A DNA stretch of 64,000 nt from NCBI GenBank assembly GCA_036788835.1, contig DAIQMR010000007.1:24020-88019 (forward strand), in the 5' to 3' direction. How positions within the stretch are numbered: the stretch's first letter is position 1; every line of letters begins with the position of its first letter. This document shows, one piece after another, positions 16,359-24,555 of this stretch. Under the pieces are notes generated by a model, which was given only the letters and a program-made list of their open reading frames with translations, was not told the DNA's origin and did no database searches. A program made the translations under genes and the position numbers. This DNA is from JALCSJ01 sp036788835. Its GTDB lineage: Bacteria; Bacillota; Negativicutes; Acidaminococcales; Acidaminococcaceae.

Positions 16359-17898
16359 AATATTCGTTAAAATGTTTTTGGCGTTTGCTTTTGCTCTGCT
16401 GGTTTTTTCTTTAGTAGTAGGCAGCGGGTTTGGCTATTTGTTCAGAGAACATGTTATTAGTGTTAAAAAACAGGATATGGAACAAAGAGCCGTGAAGATT
16501 GCTCAAGCTCTGGGAGAGAGCAGGGACCAGTGGCTCACATGGCAGGCCAAGAGGAAAGAAGCCCAGGCCCAGGCTCAGGAGGACCGTCATCTATTTGGGG
16601 CAAATCAACAGGGCGACCTAGTGCGGCCTCAAGGTCCTCTGGGACTGAGCTTCGGCGCAGTGCTGAGGTTCTTGGGCAGCGCGGCGGCAGATGATGTATG
16701 GATTGTAGACAATAATCAACACTTAACCAGTACTGCGAACAACAGACAGGGGAAGCATTCTACTTTCATGTTTAAAGACCTGCCTCCTGATGCGGCGAAA
16801 GTGGTGGATCGAGTTATACAGGGAAACGTTACTACCACCGAAGGTTTTAGTACCTTGCTGGAAGTTCCCACCCTGACAGTGGGTGCTCCCGTGAAGGATA
16901 AAGACGGCAACATTTTGGGAGCCGTTCTGGTTCATGCACCTATTTCGGGCATGGAAGAGGCGGCCACCCAGGGCAATCGGATTTTGCTCATGTGCGGCGG
17001 TGCCGCCCTATTGTTATCTTTCATCCTGGCTCTTGGTTTTGCCTGGTGGTTTACCAAACCACTGCGTACTATGCAGTTAACCGCCGAAGAAATGGCAGAA
17101 GGTGATTACGAGGCCAGATGCAACGTGCGTCAGAAGGATGAGGTAGGGGAATTGGGCAGGGCTTTGGATACCTTGGGGGATAAGCTGCTGGTGGCCAGCA
17201 AGGAAAGTGCTCAGCTGGACCAGTTAAGAAAAGATTTTATTGCTAATATTTCCCATGAACTGCGAACTCCGGTAACAGTTATCCGCGGCTCTTTGGAGGC
17301 CTTGTGCGATAAGGTAGTTATTGCCCCGGATAAAGTAGAGGAATACTATGGGGAAATGTTGAAGGAAACGATTTTTCTTCAACGGTTGATTAATGATTTA
17401 TTGGATTTATCCAGATTGCAAAATGTTAATTTTAAAATTGAAATGAGCAAAGTTAATCTTTACGATGTTTTACAGGACGTTCTTCATAGTGGCTCCCGTC
17501 TGGCTCAGCATAAAAACATTACTGTGGCCTTAAATGCCGATGCTACATGTTACCCTTTGACAGGAGATTACGGAAGACTGCGGCAGATGCTCATGGTTTT
17601 TGTAGACAATGCCGTGAAGTTCTCTCCCCAAGGCAGCAGGGTAGAAGTGAGCCTGAAGGGCCGGACCATAAAAATCACGGACCATGGCTGCGGGGTTCCT
17701 CAAAAAGAACTGGCCCATATTTTTGATAGATTCTATAAAACCCGCAACGAACGAAATAAGACCGGCACAGGTCTGGGTCTGTCTATTGCCAGGGAAATTG
17801 CGGAACGTCACAAGATGAGAGTCCATATGGAAAGCCAACCGGAAGTTTATACCAGTGTTGTGGTAGAGCTGCCAGAGCCTTTGGCAGTCACGACTTAG
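16348..17898 (+). CDS. Membrane sensor histidine kinase
   Basis: A 516-residue kinase: first membrane helix at about 8-30, an extracytoplasmic sensor region of about 180 residues, a second helix at about 212-235, a HAMP domain, HisKA with the phospho-His in ISHELRTPVTVIRG, and an ATPase domain with DNAVKFS, DHGCGVP and GTGLGLSIAREI. The start at the ATG 16348 has AAAGG upstream; the TTG 15 bases earlier is less likely. It pairs with the upstream regulator. Confidence 0.94.
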   Translation: MKNKIFVKMFLAFAFALLVFSLVVGSGFGYLFREHVISVKKQDMEQRAVKIAQALGESRDQWLTWQAKRKEAQAQAQEDRHLFGANQQGDLVRPQGPLGLSFGAVLRFLGSAAADDVWIVDNNQHLTSTANNRQGKHSTFMFKDLPPDAAKVVDRVIQGNVTTTEGFSTLLEVPTLTVGAPVKDKDGNILGAVLVHAPISGMEEAATQGNRILLMCGGAALLLSFILALGFAWWFTKPLRTMQLTAEEMAEGDYEARCNVRQKDEVGELGRALDTLGDKLLVASKESAQLDQLRKDFIANISHELRTPVTVIRGSLEALCDKVVIAPDKVEEYYGEMLKETIFLQRLINDLLDLSRLQNVNFKIEMSKVNLYDVLQDVLHSGSRLAQHKNITVALNADATCYPLTGDYGRLRQMLMVFVDNAVKFSPQGSRVEVSLKGRTIKITDHGCGVPQKELAHIFDRFYKTRNERNKTGTGLGLSIAREIAERHKMRVHMESQPEVYTSVVVELPEPLAVTT

Positions 17899-17916
17899 TG
17901 CTAAGGAGGAAGAACG

Positions 17917-18354
17917 ATGGGGATTAGGGAATCCGGGCCTCAGGAAGCAGGGGTACTAGGGCAGCTATGGCTGACCAGTACTGCTGCATCACATGATTTT
18001 TTGCCTAAAACCTATTGGCAGAAGAAACTGCCGTCCATAGAGAAACAATATTTAAAACAGGGCCGGACCTTTGTTTACGAAGAAGCGGGAAGGCTTCTGG
18101 GCTTTGTGACCTTTCTTAAGCCGGGCTTTATAGGCGGTCTTTTTGTGAGAGAAAGCAACCAGCGACAGGGTATCGGCACAGAGCTTTTAAACTACGCCAA
18201 GGCCATGTACCCTGAACTGGAGCTTGATGTCTATGCCAAAAATCACGAGGCCCTGGATTTCTACGCCAAGGCGGGTTTTAGGCCCATGCTGCTCCGCCGG
18301 GGAGCAGAAACCGGGGAAGACAGTATGCGAATGAGGTGGGAAAGTGAAAGATAA
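17917..18354 (+). CDS. GNAT N-acetyltransferase
   Basis: A 145-residue GNAT. The acetyl-CoA loop is in VRESNQRQGIGTELL (about residues 77-91). The C-terminal FYAKAGF element is typical of the fold. The substrate is unknown. It starts 18 bases after the kinase gene, with AAGGAGGA upstream, and overlaps the next SDR gene by 11 bases. The kinase, GNAT and SDR genes are therefore likely one transcript. Confidence 0.88.
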   Translation: MGIRESGPQEAGVLGQLWLTSTAASHDFLPKTYWQKKLPSIEKQYLKQGRTFVYEEAGRLLGFVTFLKPGFIGGLFVRESNQRQGIGTELLNYAKAMYPELELDVYAKNHEALDFYAKAGFRPMLLRRGAETGEDSMRMRWESER

Positions 18355-19117
18355 TTTACAAGGCAAGCGGGCCCTTATTAGCGGGGGCACATCTGGGATT
18401 GGCCTGGCTACAGCCAAAGAGCTGATTAACAAGGGAGCCCGGGTTATAATTGTAGGCCGTGACGGGGCCAAGGGTCAGCAGGCGGTGCACCAGCTGGGGC
18501 CTTTAGCTATCTTTGTCCGGGCAGATTTGAGTACGGCCCAAGGGTGTCACAGTGTGGCTGAGGCCGTAGCCGGTCTTACAGGCGCCGCTAAAGCCCCAGG
18601 TAATCCGGGGCAGGGGCAACTGGACTTTCTAGTTAATTGTGCCGGCACCTATGAAGAAGCAAGTATCGGGCAAATAACGGAAGAAGCTTATGAAAGAGTG
18701 CTGAACAATAACTTGAAAAGCACCATATTTTTGACTCAGAGCCTAGTGTCTCACTTAAGGGAAGGGGCGGCTATTGTAAATATAGCTTCTGATGCGGGTA
18801 TTTCCGGGAACTACGGCTGTAGTCTTTACAGCGCCGCCAAAGGTGCCGTGGTGGCCTTTACCCGGTCCCTGGCTTTGGATTTGGCACCGCAGGTCAGAGT
18901 GAACTGCGTATGTCCCGGAGACGTAGATACGCCTTTAGTGGCAAAGCAATTGGCGGCCGGTAACTATACTAAAGAGGAAATGGCGGCAGTTTATCCTCTG
19001 GGGCGCATCGCCACAGCGGAAGAAATTGCCGCGGTAATCTGTTTTGTCTTGTCACCGGCCAATAGTTTCATGACCGGGGCCATAATTCCCGTGGACGGGG
19101 GTTTAACGGCAAAGTGA
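18344..19117 (+). CDS. Short-chain dehydrogenase/reductase (FabG-like)
   Basis: A 257-residue SDR. The nucleotide-binding motif SGGTSGIG is at about residues 12-19, NCAG follows the central sheet, and the catalytic Ser, Tyr and Lys are visible in SDAGISGNYG and YSAAK. C-terminal VDGGLTAK is typical of FabG-like enzymes. About 15 extra residues (GAAKAPGNPGQGQ) sit before the NCAG strand. It starts with GTG inside the end of the GNAT gene. The substrate is not predictable. Confidence 0.9.
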   Translation: MKDNLQGKRALISGGTSGIGLATAKELINKGARVIIVGRDGAKGQQAVHQLGPLAIFVRADLSTAQGCHSVAEAVAGLTGAAKAPGNPGQGQLDFLVNCAGTYEEASIGQITEEAYERVLNNNLKSTIFLTQSLVSHLREGAAIVNIASDAGISGNYGCSLYSAAKGAVVAFTRSLALDLAPQVRVNCVCPGDVDTPLVAKQLAAGNYTKEEMAAVYPLGRIATAEEIAAVICFVLSPANSFMTGAIIPVDGGLTAK

Positions 19118-19281
19118 CATAGTCCCACTACCTTAGAAATGGGGGTATTCCCGACAATGTTTAAATAAAACAAGGGGTTTTGCCATCAGCATAATTTTAC
19201 TTAAAAAAAAGAAAACTGTTTGCTAAAAAGAAGAAAAATAGTATAATTAGAACATGAAGTATTTTCAGGAGGTTGAAAACA
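19118..19281 (+). promoter_or_regulatory. Intergenic with promoter for the small barrel gene
   Basis: A consensus -10 TATAAT lies at 19242-19247, with a weak -35 TTGCTA at 19220-19225 (16-base gap). No convincing terminator for the SDR gene is seen. AGGAGG at 19268 serves the next gene. Confidence 0.5.
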
Positions 19282-19890
19282 ATGAAAAAAATAATTTTAG
19301 GCACATTAGTTGCCGGATTACTGGTATCATCCGTAGGTTTTGCATCACCATTATCTAAAATTGAAGCAGGGAAAGGCAAAATTGATGCATCTTTGTCTTT
19401 TGGTTCCGGATTAAAAGGCGAAGCTAATGACCTCAGTCGGGATTTGAATGGCAAAACAAGATATCGTTTGGGAGCAACCTATGGGTTAAGCGATAAATTG
19501 GCCGTGGATTATTTGTACGCCGCTCACGCCGGGGACTATGATTCTTCTGTGCAGTCCCATCAGGTAAATTTGCTATATCAATTAAATCCCAATGTTGGGG
19601 TTTTCGGTGGCTATGTTCATAATAGAGGCGAAATTAATAACTACAGCAACTCTACCAACGGCTACCAGGTTGGAGCTCTCGGCAGATTGGCTCTCAATGA
19701 TAAAACCAGCGCCTGGGCTAAATTTGGCATAGGCAATACCATTACTCAATATGAAGTGGGTGTTGGTTATGAGCTGACCAAAGATTGGGAAGCAAATCTG
19801 TTCTACAATGATACGAAGTATAGGGATTTCGATAGAGATCTTTCCTTCAAAACCCACAGCATTAATTTGGGTGCTACCTACAAGTTCTAA
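19282..19890 (+). CDS. Small outer-membrane beta-barrel protein
   Basis: A 202-residue protein with a signal peptide (about 1-20, ending GFASP) and an all-beta pattern of alternating hydrophobic and polar strands ending in an aromatic F, as in outer-membrane barrels. Strand pairs such as HQVNLLYQLNPNVGVFGGYVH align with HEVNLYYTLDPKVAVFVGWHR of the OmpA-like protein at 13356-14393. It is a paralogue lacking the OmpA domain. Function (porin or structural) is unknown. The start ATG follows AGGAGG by about 9 bases. Confidence 0.75.
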   Translation: MKKIILGTLVAGLLVSSVGFASPLSKIEAGKGKIDASLSFGSGLKGEANDLSRDLNGKTRYRLGATYGLSDKLAVDYLYAAHAGDYDSSVQSHQVNLLYQLNPNVGVFGGYVHNRGEINNYSNSTNGYQVGALGRLALNDKTSAWAKFGIGNTITQYEVGVGYELTKDWEANLFYNDTKYRDFDRDLSFKTHSINLGATYKF

Positions 19891-19908
19891 ACTAGATAAA
19901 GGCAAATT

Positions 19909-19938
19909 AAAAACGCTGCTGAAAAAGCAGCGTTTTTG
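19909..19938 (+). terminator. Terminator after the small barrel gene
   Basis: The stem AAAACGCTGCT / AGCAGCGTTTT has a 5-base loop and a T tail. The next gene follows 18 bases later without its own clear promoter. Confidence 0.9.
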
Positions 19939-19955
19939 TTAGAGGACAGGAATAG

Positions 19956-20633
19956 ATGAAAAAGATATTAAGTGTATGTTTGGGTATTATTTTGGCGGCC
20001 GGGCTCAGCACCGGAGTCTATGCTGCCCAAGAAGAGAGCTCCATAGACAGTATTTCCACAGGAGTGGCAGATACAGGGGAAACCAAATTCGGCAAGGCTA
20101 AAGGAAACATCAAGGCCTCTACAGCCAGCTATTCTGTGGCAGTGCTGCCCTATGTGGATGCTTCCGGACTGGAAGGACGCAGCAGGGAAATGGCCGTTAA
20201 CGCCGTCAAAGGTGCCCTAAAAACCAAATATCCCGGCAAGGGAAAGGTGAAAATAGCCAGCGCCCAATTGGTGGACAAGGCCATGAAAGCCTATCCCCTA
20301 GAGAATACAGATACACCGGTTTTAAATGAATTGGTTACCCTGGGCCAGGCCATGGGAGTGGATCGGGTCATCTATATTAATATGTTGCCCGTTCGTCAGA
20401 AAGAAACCGGGTTTATGGTTATCGCCGGGTCTCAAACCTATTCGGCAGTTGTCTCTATGAAGCTCAAGTGCGTGGATGTTGCCGCAAAAAAATATTTGTT
20501 TAACCAAACTGTAGAAGATATTGGTTCTTCCTCATCCATTAATTTTTGGAAAATCGGCCAGCCCAGCAGGGCAAAAGCTGTTAAGCGCGGTGCCAGCAAC
20601 TGTATGCGGGATTTTCTGACAGCCTTTGAATGA
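19956..20633 (+). CDS. Exported CsgG-like periplasmic protein, function unknown
   Basis: A 225-residue protein with a signal peptide (about 1-24, ending VYAAQ). The mature part starts with a low-complexity Ser/Thr/Gly region, then has SVAVLPYVDASGLEGR, a pattern shared by CsgG-like and other periplasmic alpha/beta domains that build secretion or envelope complexes. The rest (GVDRVIYINMLPV, SMKLKCVDVAAKKYLF) fits an alternating beta-alpha fold. No lipobox Cys is present at the cleavage site. The assignment to the CsgG fold is an inference from one motif. Confidence 0.6.
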   Translation: MKKILSVCLGIILAAGLSTGVYAAQEESSIDSISTGVADTGETKFGKAKGNIKASTASYSVAVLPYVDASGLEGRSREMAVNAVKGALKTKYPGKGKVKIASAQLVDKAMKAYPLENTDTPVLNELVTLGQAMGVDRVIYINMLPVRQKETGFMVIAGSQTYSAVVSMKLKCVDVAAKKYLFNQTVEDIGSSSSINFWKIGQPSRAKAVKRGASNCMRDFLTAFE

Positions 20634-20635
20634 CG

Positions 20636-20664
20636 GCAAGGGGACGGCTTTCTTTTGTCACAAC
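20636..20664. repeat. REP-like motif (GGGGACGG...TTTTGTCACA)
   Basis: CAAGGGGACGG followed by TTCTTTTGTCACA resembles the short extragenic repeats (GGGACNG...CTTTTGTCACA) common in Clostridia and Negativicutes. Related pieces occur at 40292-40358 and 54757-54836. Confidence 0.45.
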
Positions 20665-20665
20665 A

Positions 20666-20712
20666 AAAATAGACACTATAAACCAATTAAGGTTTGTATA
20701 GTGTCTATTCTA
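20666..20712. terminator. Bidirectional terminator between convergent genes
   Basis: The arms AATAGACACTATA / TATAGTGTCTATT (20668-20680 and 20697-20709) are extended by AACC / GGTT with a 2-base bulge. A-rich sequence on the left and T-rich on the right let it act on both strands, between 20633 and the Rrf2 gene. Confidence 0.85.
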
Positions 20713-20727
20713 ATTTTCCTTTACCTT

Positions 20728-21150
20728 TTATTTCATCATCGTTCTTTGCCGGTTAATCAAGTCGGCTAAAGTAGTATTGTCCACTACTTTGTCCACGGCA
20801 TCCTGAATCTCTTTCCAGAGAACCAGGGTAACACAATTAGCCGCCCGGGTACAGTTCATATGACTGTTTTCCAGACAACTGACCGGGGCCAGAGACCCTT
20901 CCATAACCCGCAGAACTTCTCCTACGGTAATGTCTTTGGGGTCCTTGGAAAGCTTGTACCCTCCTTGCGCGCCACGGGCGCTTTGGACAAAATGGGCCTT
21001 ATTTAATCTGGTAATAATTTGTTCTAAATATTTTTCCGAAATATCCTGTCGTTGAGAAACGCTTTTAATAGTAGTAAAGGTAGTTGGATCGCTGGTGGCT
21101 AAGTCTAGCATCAAACGTAAGGCATAACGTCCTTTGGTAGAAATTTTCAC
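20728..21150 (-). CDS. Rrf2-family transcriptional regulator
   Basis: A 140-residue winged-helix regulator starting MKISTKGRYALRLMLDLA, the usual Rrf2 beginning, with RGAQGGYKLSKDP as the wing. Three Cys (SCLENSHMNC, ANC) lie where IscR-like members hold a [2Fe-2S] cluster, so an Fe-S or redox sensor is plausible; CymR-like roles are also possible. I take the GTG at 21150 as start; a longer frame with an upstream ATG adds residues not seen in the family. No iscS follows, so targets are unknown. Confidence 0.9.
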   Translation of the reverse strand: MKISTKGRYALRLMLDLATSDPTTFTTIKSVSQRQDISEKYLEQIITRLNKAHFVQSARGAQGGYKLSKDPKDITVGEVLRVMEGSLAPVSCLENSHMNCTRAANCVTLVLWKEIQDAVDKVVDNTTLADLINRQRTMMK

Positions 21151-21245
21151 AATATCACAACTTTCTCTTTTGATTGAATTACAAAGCAACTAGCTTTCCT
21201 ACTATTTTACTATAAAATCGTCTTTATGAAAAGCAATAATTTTTA

Positions 21246-21466
21246 TTGACATTAACAAGTTAAAAACATAAACTCTTATGTATACGATAAAAAAGGCAGA
21301 TACCGCTTTGTTTTGTCGGCCGGTAAAATCTTTTGCGGCTTCACATGTAGCAAAAAGTATTCTCGGCCCTTTCCGCTGCGCTATGTCTGACCATATGTCG
21401 GGGAGCACTGAAAATGGTGTATTGACCGATTTTTTAGTGTTCACGTCGACCAAAAGGAGCTTGTTT
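21246..21466 (+). promoter_or_regulatory. Promoter, operator and ~185-nt leader of the ECF operon
   Basis: A -35 TTGACA (21246-21251) and a TAAACT -10 (21269-21274) are 17 bases apart. Between them the inverted repeat TTAAC-AA-GTTAA (21252-21263) could be an operator. The transcript would have a leader of about 185 nt with a stem CTTTTGC / GCAAAAAG near 21329-21362. Its 3' part (21421-21447) matches the end of the element at 5646-5838. No known riboswitch or T-box core is recognisable. Confidence 0.55.
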
Positions 21467-22033
21467 ATGGAGAAAGAACCGGTTTTAATTAATGTGCCAG
21501 CTGCCAAAGACAGCCACAGATGGGTAGCTGTTACAGCATTATTGTTAGCAATTGGCATAATTTTGCACACCATCAGTCCGAATGTAGGCGGGGTAACACC
21601 GAACTGGACAATTGCCATGTATTCCATTACTATTTCCTTAACTAATCCCAGCTTCAGTCGTGCCCTGGGGATTGGCTTTGTAGCCGGGATGACCATAGTG
21701 CCTTCTTCTAAGTCCGCATTCCCACTGGGAAATATTGCCAGTGAGCTGGCCGGCGCTACTACTGCCTGTCTTTTGGTGAAATTGTTTCTGGCAGCCCATT
21801 TGGACAAATTTAAATTCAAAGGTTTCTTTATTGGCGGCATTGCTACCATGGTCAGCGGGGGTTTGTTTACCTTTATCTTAAAATTAGTTCTTAATCTTCC
21901 CCTTAAAGTATGGATTACCGCCATGCTGCCCGTAGTTGCCCTTGTGGGTTTGGTAAACGGCATTGTGACTCAGGTCCTTTACACTCCTGTAAGAAGATTG
22001 TTCTTTATGCAGGGAGGTAAAAAAGATGAGTGA
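21467..22033 (+). CDS. ECF transporter S component, TrpP-like
   Basis: A 188-residue membrane protein with about five to six helices. The region ALLLAIGIILHTISPNVGG and the later AFPLGNIASELAG resemble the TrpP family of tryptophan-linked transporter proteins, so an aromatic amino acid or related compound is the likely substrate. A longer frame from 21278 is noncoding leader; the ATG at 21467 has AGGAG about 9 bases upstream. It overlaps the ATPase gene by 8 bases and begins a four-gene ECF operon with its own energising module. Confidence 0.78.
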   Translation: MEKEPVLINVPAAKDSHRWVAVTALLLAIGIILHTISPNVGGVTPNWTIAMYSITISLTNPSFSRALGIGFVAGMTIVPSSKSAFPLGNIASELAGATTACLLVKLFLAAHLDKFKFKGFFIGGIATMVSGGLFTFILKLVLNLPLKVWITAMLPVVALVGLVNGIVTQVLYTPVRRLFFMQGGKKDE

Positions 22034-22889
22034 GGCTGTTATTAAATTCACGGATTTTTATTTTAAATATTTAGGCAGCGGCTTAGTTTTGCAAAATGTT
22101 AATCTTGCTATTCCCCAAGGTTCTTTTACGGTTATGGCAGGTCCCAGCGGCGCAGGGAAGACAACTCTGTGCAAAGCCATGCTGGGTATTGTGCCTTTCT
22201 ACTATGGTGGCAGCTACTATGGTTCTATTGAAGTACTGGGTGAGAATATCCAAGGCAAAAGAGTATCTGATTTGGCCATGAGAGTAGGCCTGATGCTGGA
22301 TGATTACGAAAGTCAGCTGGTTTCTCTCACGGCAGGGGAAGAGGTGGCTTTCAGTCTTTTGAATCATGGGTTTGATCCCAAAGAAGTGGAAACCAGAACC
22401 AAACGGGCTTTGGCAGATGTAGGACTGCCGGGCCGGGAGAACTATCAGCTGGACGAATTGTCCGGAGGCCAAAGGCAGAGATTGCTGCTGGCTTCGGTAC
22501 TGGCCGTTCATCCGGAAATATTGGTGCTGGATGAACCCGTTTCCGCCATGGATCCCGACGGAGCCAAGTCACTGTATGCTTTGCTCTATAAAATTTACCA
22601 AAAATATAATATGACGGTAGTTGTTGTGGAACACGATATTAATAACTTATTGTCCTATGCTACCCACATGGTTATTGTGGACAAGGGCCGCATTGCTGCC
22701 CAAGGTCCTGTTATGGAAGCGGCAAGAACCACCTACGATAATCCGATTTTACGGGAAAATCTGCCCAGATTATGGCAGATAAAGTTTAATCTGGAACAAC
22801 GGTTTAATATTCAACTGGGGGATTGGCGCAGCGAAGAAGAAGCTCAGCAGGAATTACAAGAAAAATTTCAGGGAGGGATGGGTAAATGA
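22026..22889 (+). CDS. ecfA1: ECF transporter ATP-binding protein (first)
   Basis: A 287-residue ABC ATPase with Walker A GPSGAGKTTL, signature LSGGQRQRL, Walker B EILVLDEP and an H-loop in VVVVEHD. The C-terminal ~60 residues extend beyond the ATPase core. It drives the S component encoded just upstream and should form a heterodimer with the next protein. It ends in a 4-base overlap with the second ATPase gene. Confidence 0.92.
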   Translation: MSEAVIKFTDFYFKYLGSGLVLQNVNLAIPQGSFTVMAGPSGAGKTTLCKAMLGIVPFYYGGSYYGSIEVLGENIQGKRVSDLAMRVGLMLDDYESQLVSLTAGEEVAFSLLNHGFDPKEVETRTKRALADVGLPGRENYQLDELSGGQRQRLLLASVLAVHPEILVLDEPVSAMDPDGAKSLYALLYKIYQKYNMTVVVVEHDINNLLSYATHMVIVDKGRIAAQGPVMEAARTTYDNPILRENLPRLWQIKFNLEQRFNIQLGDWRSEEEAQQELQEKFQGGMGK

Positions 22890-23692
22890 TAGAAGCACAA
22901 GAAGTTAATTTTGCCTATCGCCGTGGTGAGCCGGTGCTGCACGATATTAGCTGTTCCATTGCAGATGGGGAGAGCCTGGCTCTTTTGGGGCACAACGGCA
23001 GCGGTAAAACCACTCTTACCAGATTGTTTATGGCTTTGGATCATCCCAGAAGCGGGCAGGTCCTGGTGGACGGCAACAATATTGAAAAGTGTGAGCCGGC
23101 GGATTTGGCTGATAAAATCGGCTATGTTTTCCAAAACCCGGATTTACAAATTCTGGAAGACACGGTTTTCGACGAAGTCGCCTATGGACTTAAAAACAAA
23201 GAACTTTCGGAAGAAAACATTCAACATCAGGTATCCGTGGCCCTGGAAGCCATGGGACTGTCAGAGCTGACGGATATTTACCCCAGGAGCCTGTCCTTTG
23301 GACAAAAGCGCCGTCTGGGAGTAGCTGCGGCCCTGGCTCTCAATCCCCGGACTCTTATTCTGGACGAGATTACCAACGGTCAGGATGAGCAGGAAAAAGA
23401 AATGATGATGAATTACCTGAAAAAGTTAAATGAAGAAAAACATATTACTGTTATTCTTATTACTCACGATATGGAAATTGCCAGAAAGTATACCAAACGG
23501 TCTCTGGTTCTTTATAACGGGGACATGGTGTTTGACGGGGCTACGGAGCAGCTTTTCGATGGAATGAAAGACCTGACACCCTGGGGTCTGTCTCAGCCGC
23601 CTTTGGCCAAATTAGGCGCAGCCTTCGGGATTAAAGCCCTGAATACGGCGGATTTCTGCGACAGTCTGGCAATTAAGGAGGCGGCAAAATGA
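22886..23692 (+). CDS. ecfA2: ECF transporter ATP-binding protein (second)
   Basis: A 268-residue ABC ATPase with Walker A GHNGSGKTTL, Q-loop YVFQNPD, signature LSFGQKRRL and Walker B TLILDEI. The signature departs from LSGGQ (SF for SG), and DEI replaces DEP. The H-loop is in LITHD. It pairs with the upstream ATPase. Both ends overlap neighbours by 4 bases, so the operon is translationally coupled. Confidence 0.92.
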   Translation: MIEAQEVNFAYRRGEPVLHDISCSIADGESLALLGHNGSGKTTLTRLFMALDHPRSGQVLVDGNNIEKCEPADLADKIGYVFQNPDLQILEDTVFDEVAYGLKNKELSEENIQHQVSVALEAMGLSELTDIYPRSLSFGQKRRLGVAAALALNPRTLILDEITNGQDEQEKEMMMNYLKKLNEEKHITVILITHDMEIARKYTKRSLVLYNGDMVFDGATEQLFDGMKDLTPWGLSQPPLAKLGAAFGIKALNTADFCDSLAIKEAAK

Positions 23693-24363
23693 GAATTACT
23701 GCTTTTACCCAACTAATTTTGGTCTTGGCTGTTACAGCCTGGGTATTTTTGCTTCCTGTTCCGGCGGTAGCCATGCTTCTGGCCTTGGAACTAGTGCTGC
23801 TCTTGTATATTAAGCATGATAGAATGACCATGGCGGCTATTGGTGCCTTGACAGTATTTACGGGAATGATGATAGTTCTTCAGTTACTCTTTGGTTCTTC
23901 TCTGTACATTTCTTTGACCGGTGGTTTGAGAATGTTCGTAATGACTACGGCTTTTTTGGACCTTTTGGCAGCTACAAAAATTCAGGATATTGCTCAGGCT
24001 TTGGTGGAAAAGTTTCACATGCCCTGTGAATACGCCTTCATGCTGACCACGGCTCTGCGTTTCGTACCTGATTTTCTGGCAGACAGCGCTAATACCCTGG
24101 ATGCCCAGTCCTGCCGTGGCTATTCCAATCGGGGCAATGTGCTGAAGCGTCTCTATGCCTATCTGGCAGTGGTAAAGCCGCTGGTGATGCGGGCCATAGC
24201 CAAATCCGATACTTTGGCTCTTTCTATGGAGCTGAAAGGCTTTGGGGCCAATACCTATAAGAATATGCAGCCGCAGGTTTTGAAAATAATGGATTACTTG
24301 GTGCTTTTACTGATACTTTTGCTTAGCACCTACCCATTCTGGCACAAATTAATAGTGAAATAA
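23689..24363 (+). CDS. ecfT: ECF transporter transmembrane (T) component
   Basis: A 224-residue membrane protein with about five helices and the cytoplasmic coupling helices, including SCRGY, which corresponds to the ARG motif that contacts the ATPases, with Cys for Ala. It is the scaffold between the ATPases and the TrpP-like S component. Last gene of the operon; a terminator follows at once. Confidence 0.9.
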   Translation: MRITAFTQLILVLAVTAWVFLLPVPAVAMLLALELVLLLYIKHDRMTMAAIGALTVFTGMMIVLQLLFGSSLYISLTGGLRMFVMTTAFLDLLAATKIQDIAQALVEKFHMPCEYAFMLTTALRFVPDFLADSANTLDAQSCRGYSNRGNVLKRLYAYLAVVKPLVMRAIAKSDTLALSMELKGFGANTYKNMQPQVLKIMDYLVLLLILLLSTYPFWHKLIVK

Positions 24364-24365
24364 TA

Positions 24366-24409
24366 ATATTGCACTGAACACTTTGGAAAAAGGTTTAGTG
24401 CAATTTTTA
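24366..24409 (+). terminator. Terminator after ecfT
   Basis: An interrupted stem: outer arms ATTGCACT / AGTGCAAT and inner arms CTTT / AAAG, closed by GGAA and followed by TTTTTAT. Confidence 0.8.
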
Positions 24410-24455
24410 TAAAAATGTGATATTTTTGTAAACAAAAACTAATTCTTCCTATAAA

Positions 24456-24500
24456 TTGAAAAATATAGTATAATTATGGTGTATAATTTTATTATACACC
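24456..24500 (+). promoter_or_regulatory. Promoter with perfect inverted repeat upstream of the racemase/V-ATPase block
   Basis: Two TATAAT hexamers occur (24469-24474 and 24482-24487). The second lies inside a perfect inverted repeat with 10-bp arms GGTGTATAAT / ATTATACACC and a 3-base spacer (24478-24500). TTGAAA at 24456 is 20 bases before the second hexamer. The repeat overlaps the -10, a typical repressor position. It could also fold in RNA, but it lacks the GC content of a terminator. Confidence 0.6.
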
Positions 24501-24555
24501 AAAAAAATTTAGGATAAAAGGATTTGCATAAAAAATTTTTTGAAAGCTGGGTGGT

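Noticed and set aside
21278..21466. N-terminal extension of the ECF S component
   Set aside because: The extra residues are Cys/Ser-rich and unlike the family. A good ribosome site precedes the ATG at 21467, and the segment is part of the mRNA leader.
21202..21963. 253-codon minus-strand frame over the ECF S component
   Set aside because: It is antisense to a well-supported membrane gene, basic and low complexity, with no ribosome site.
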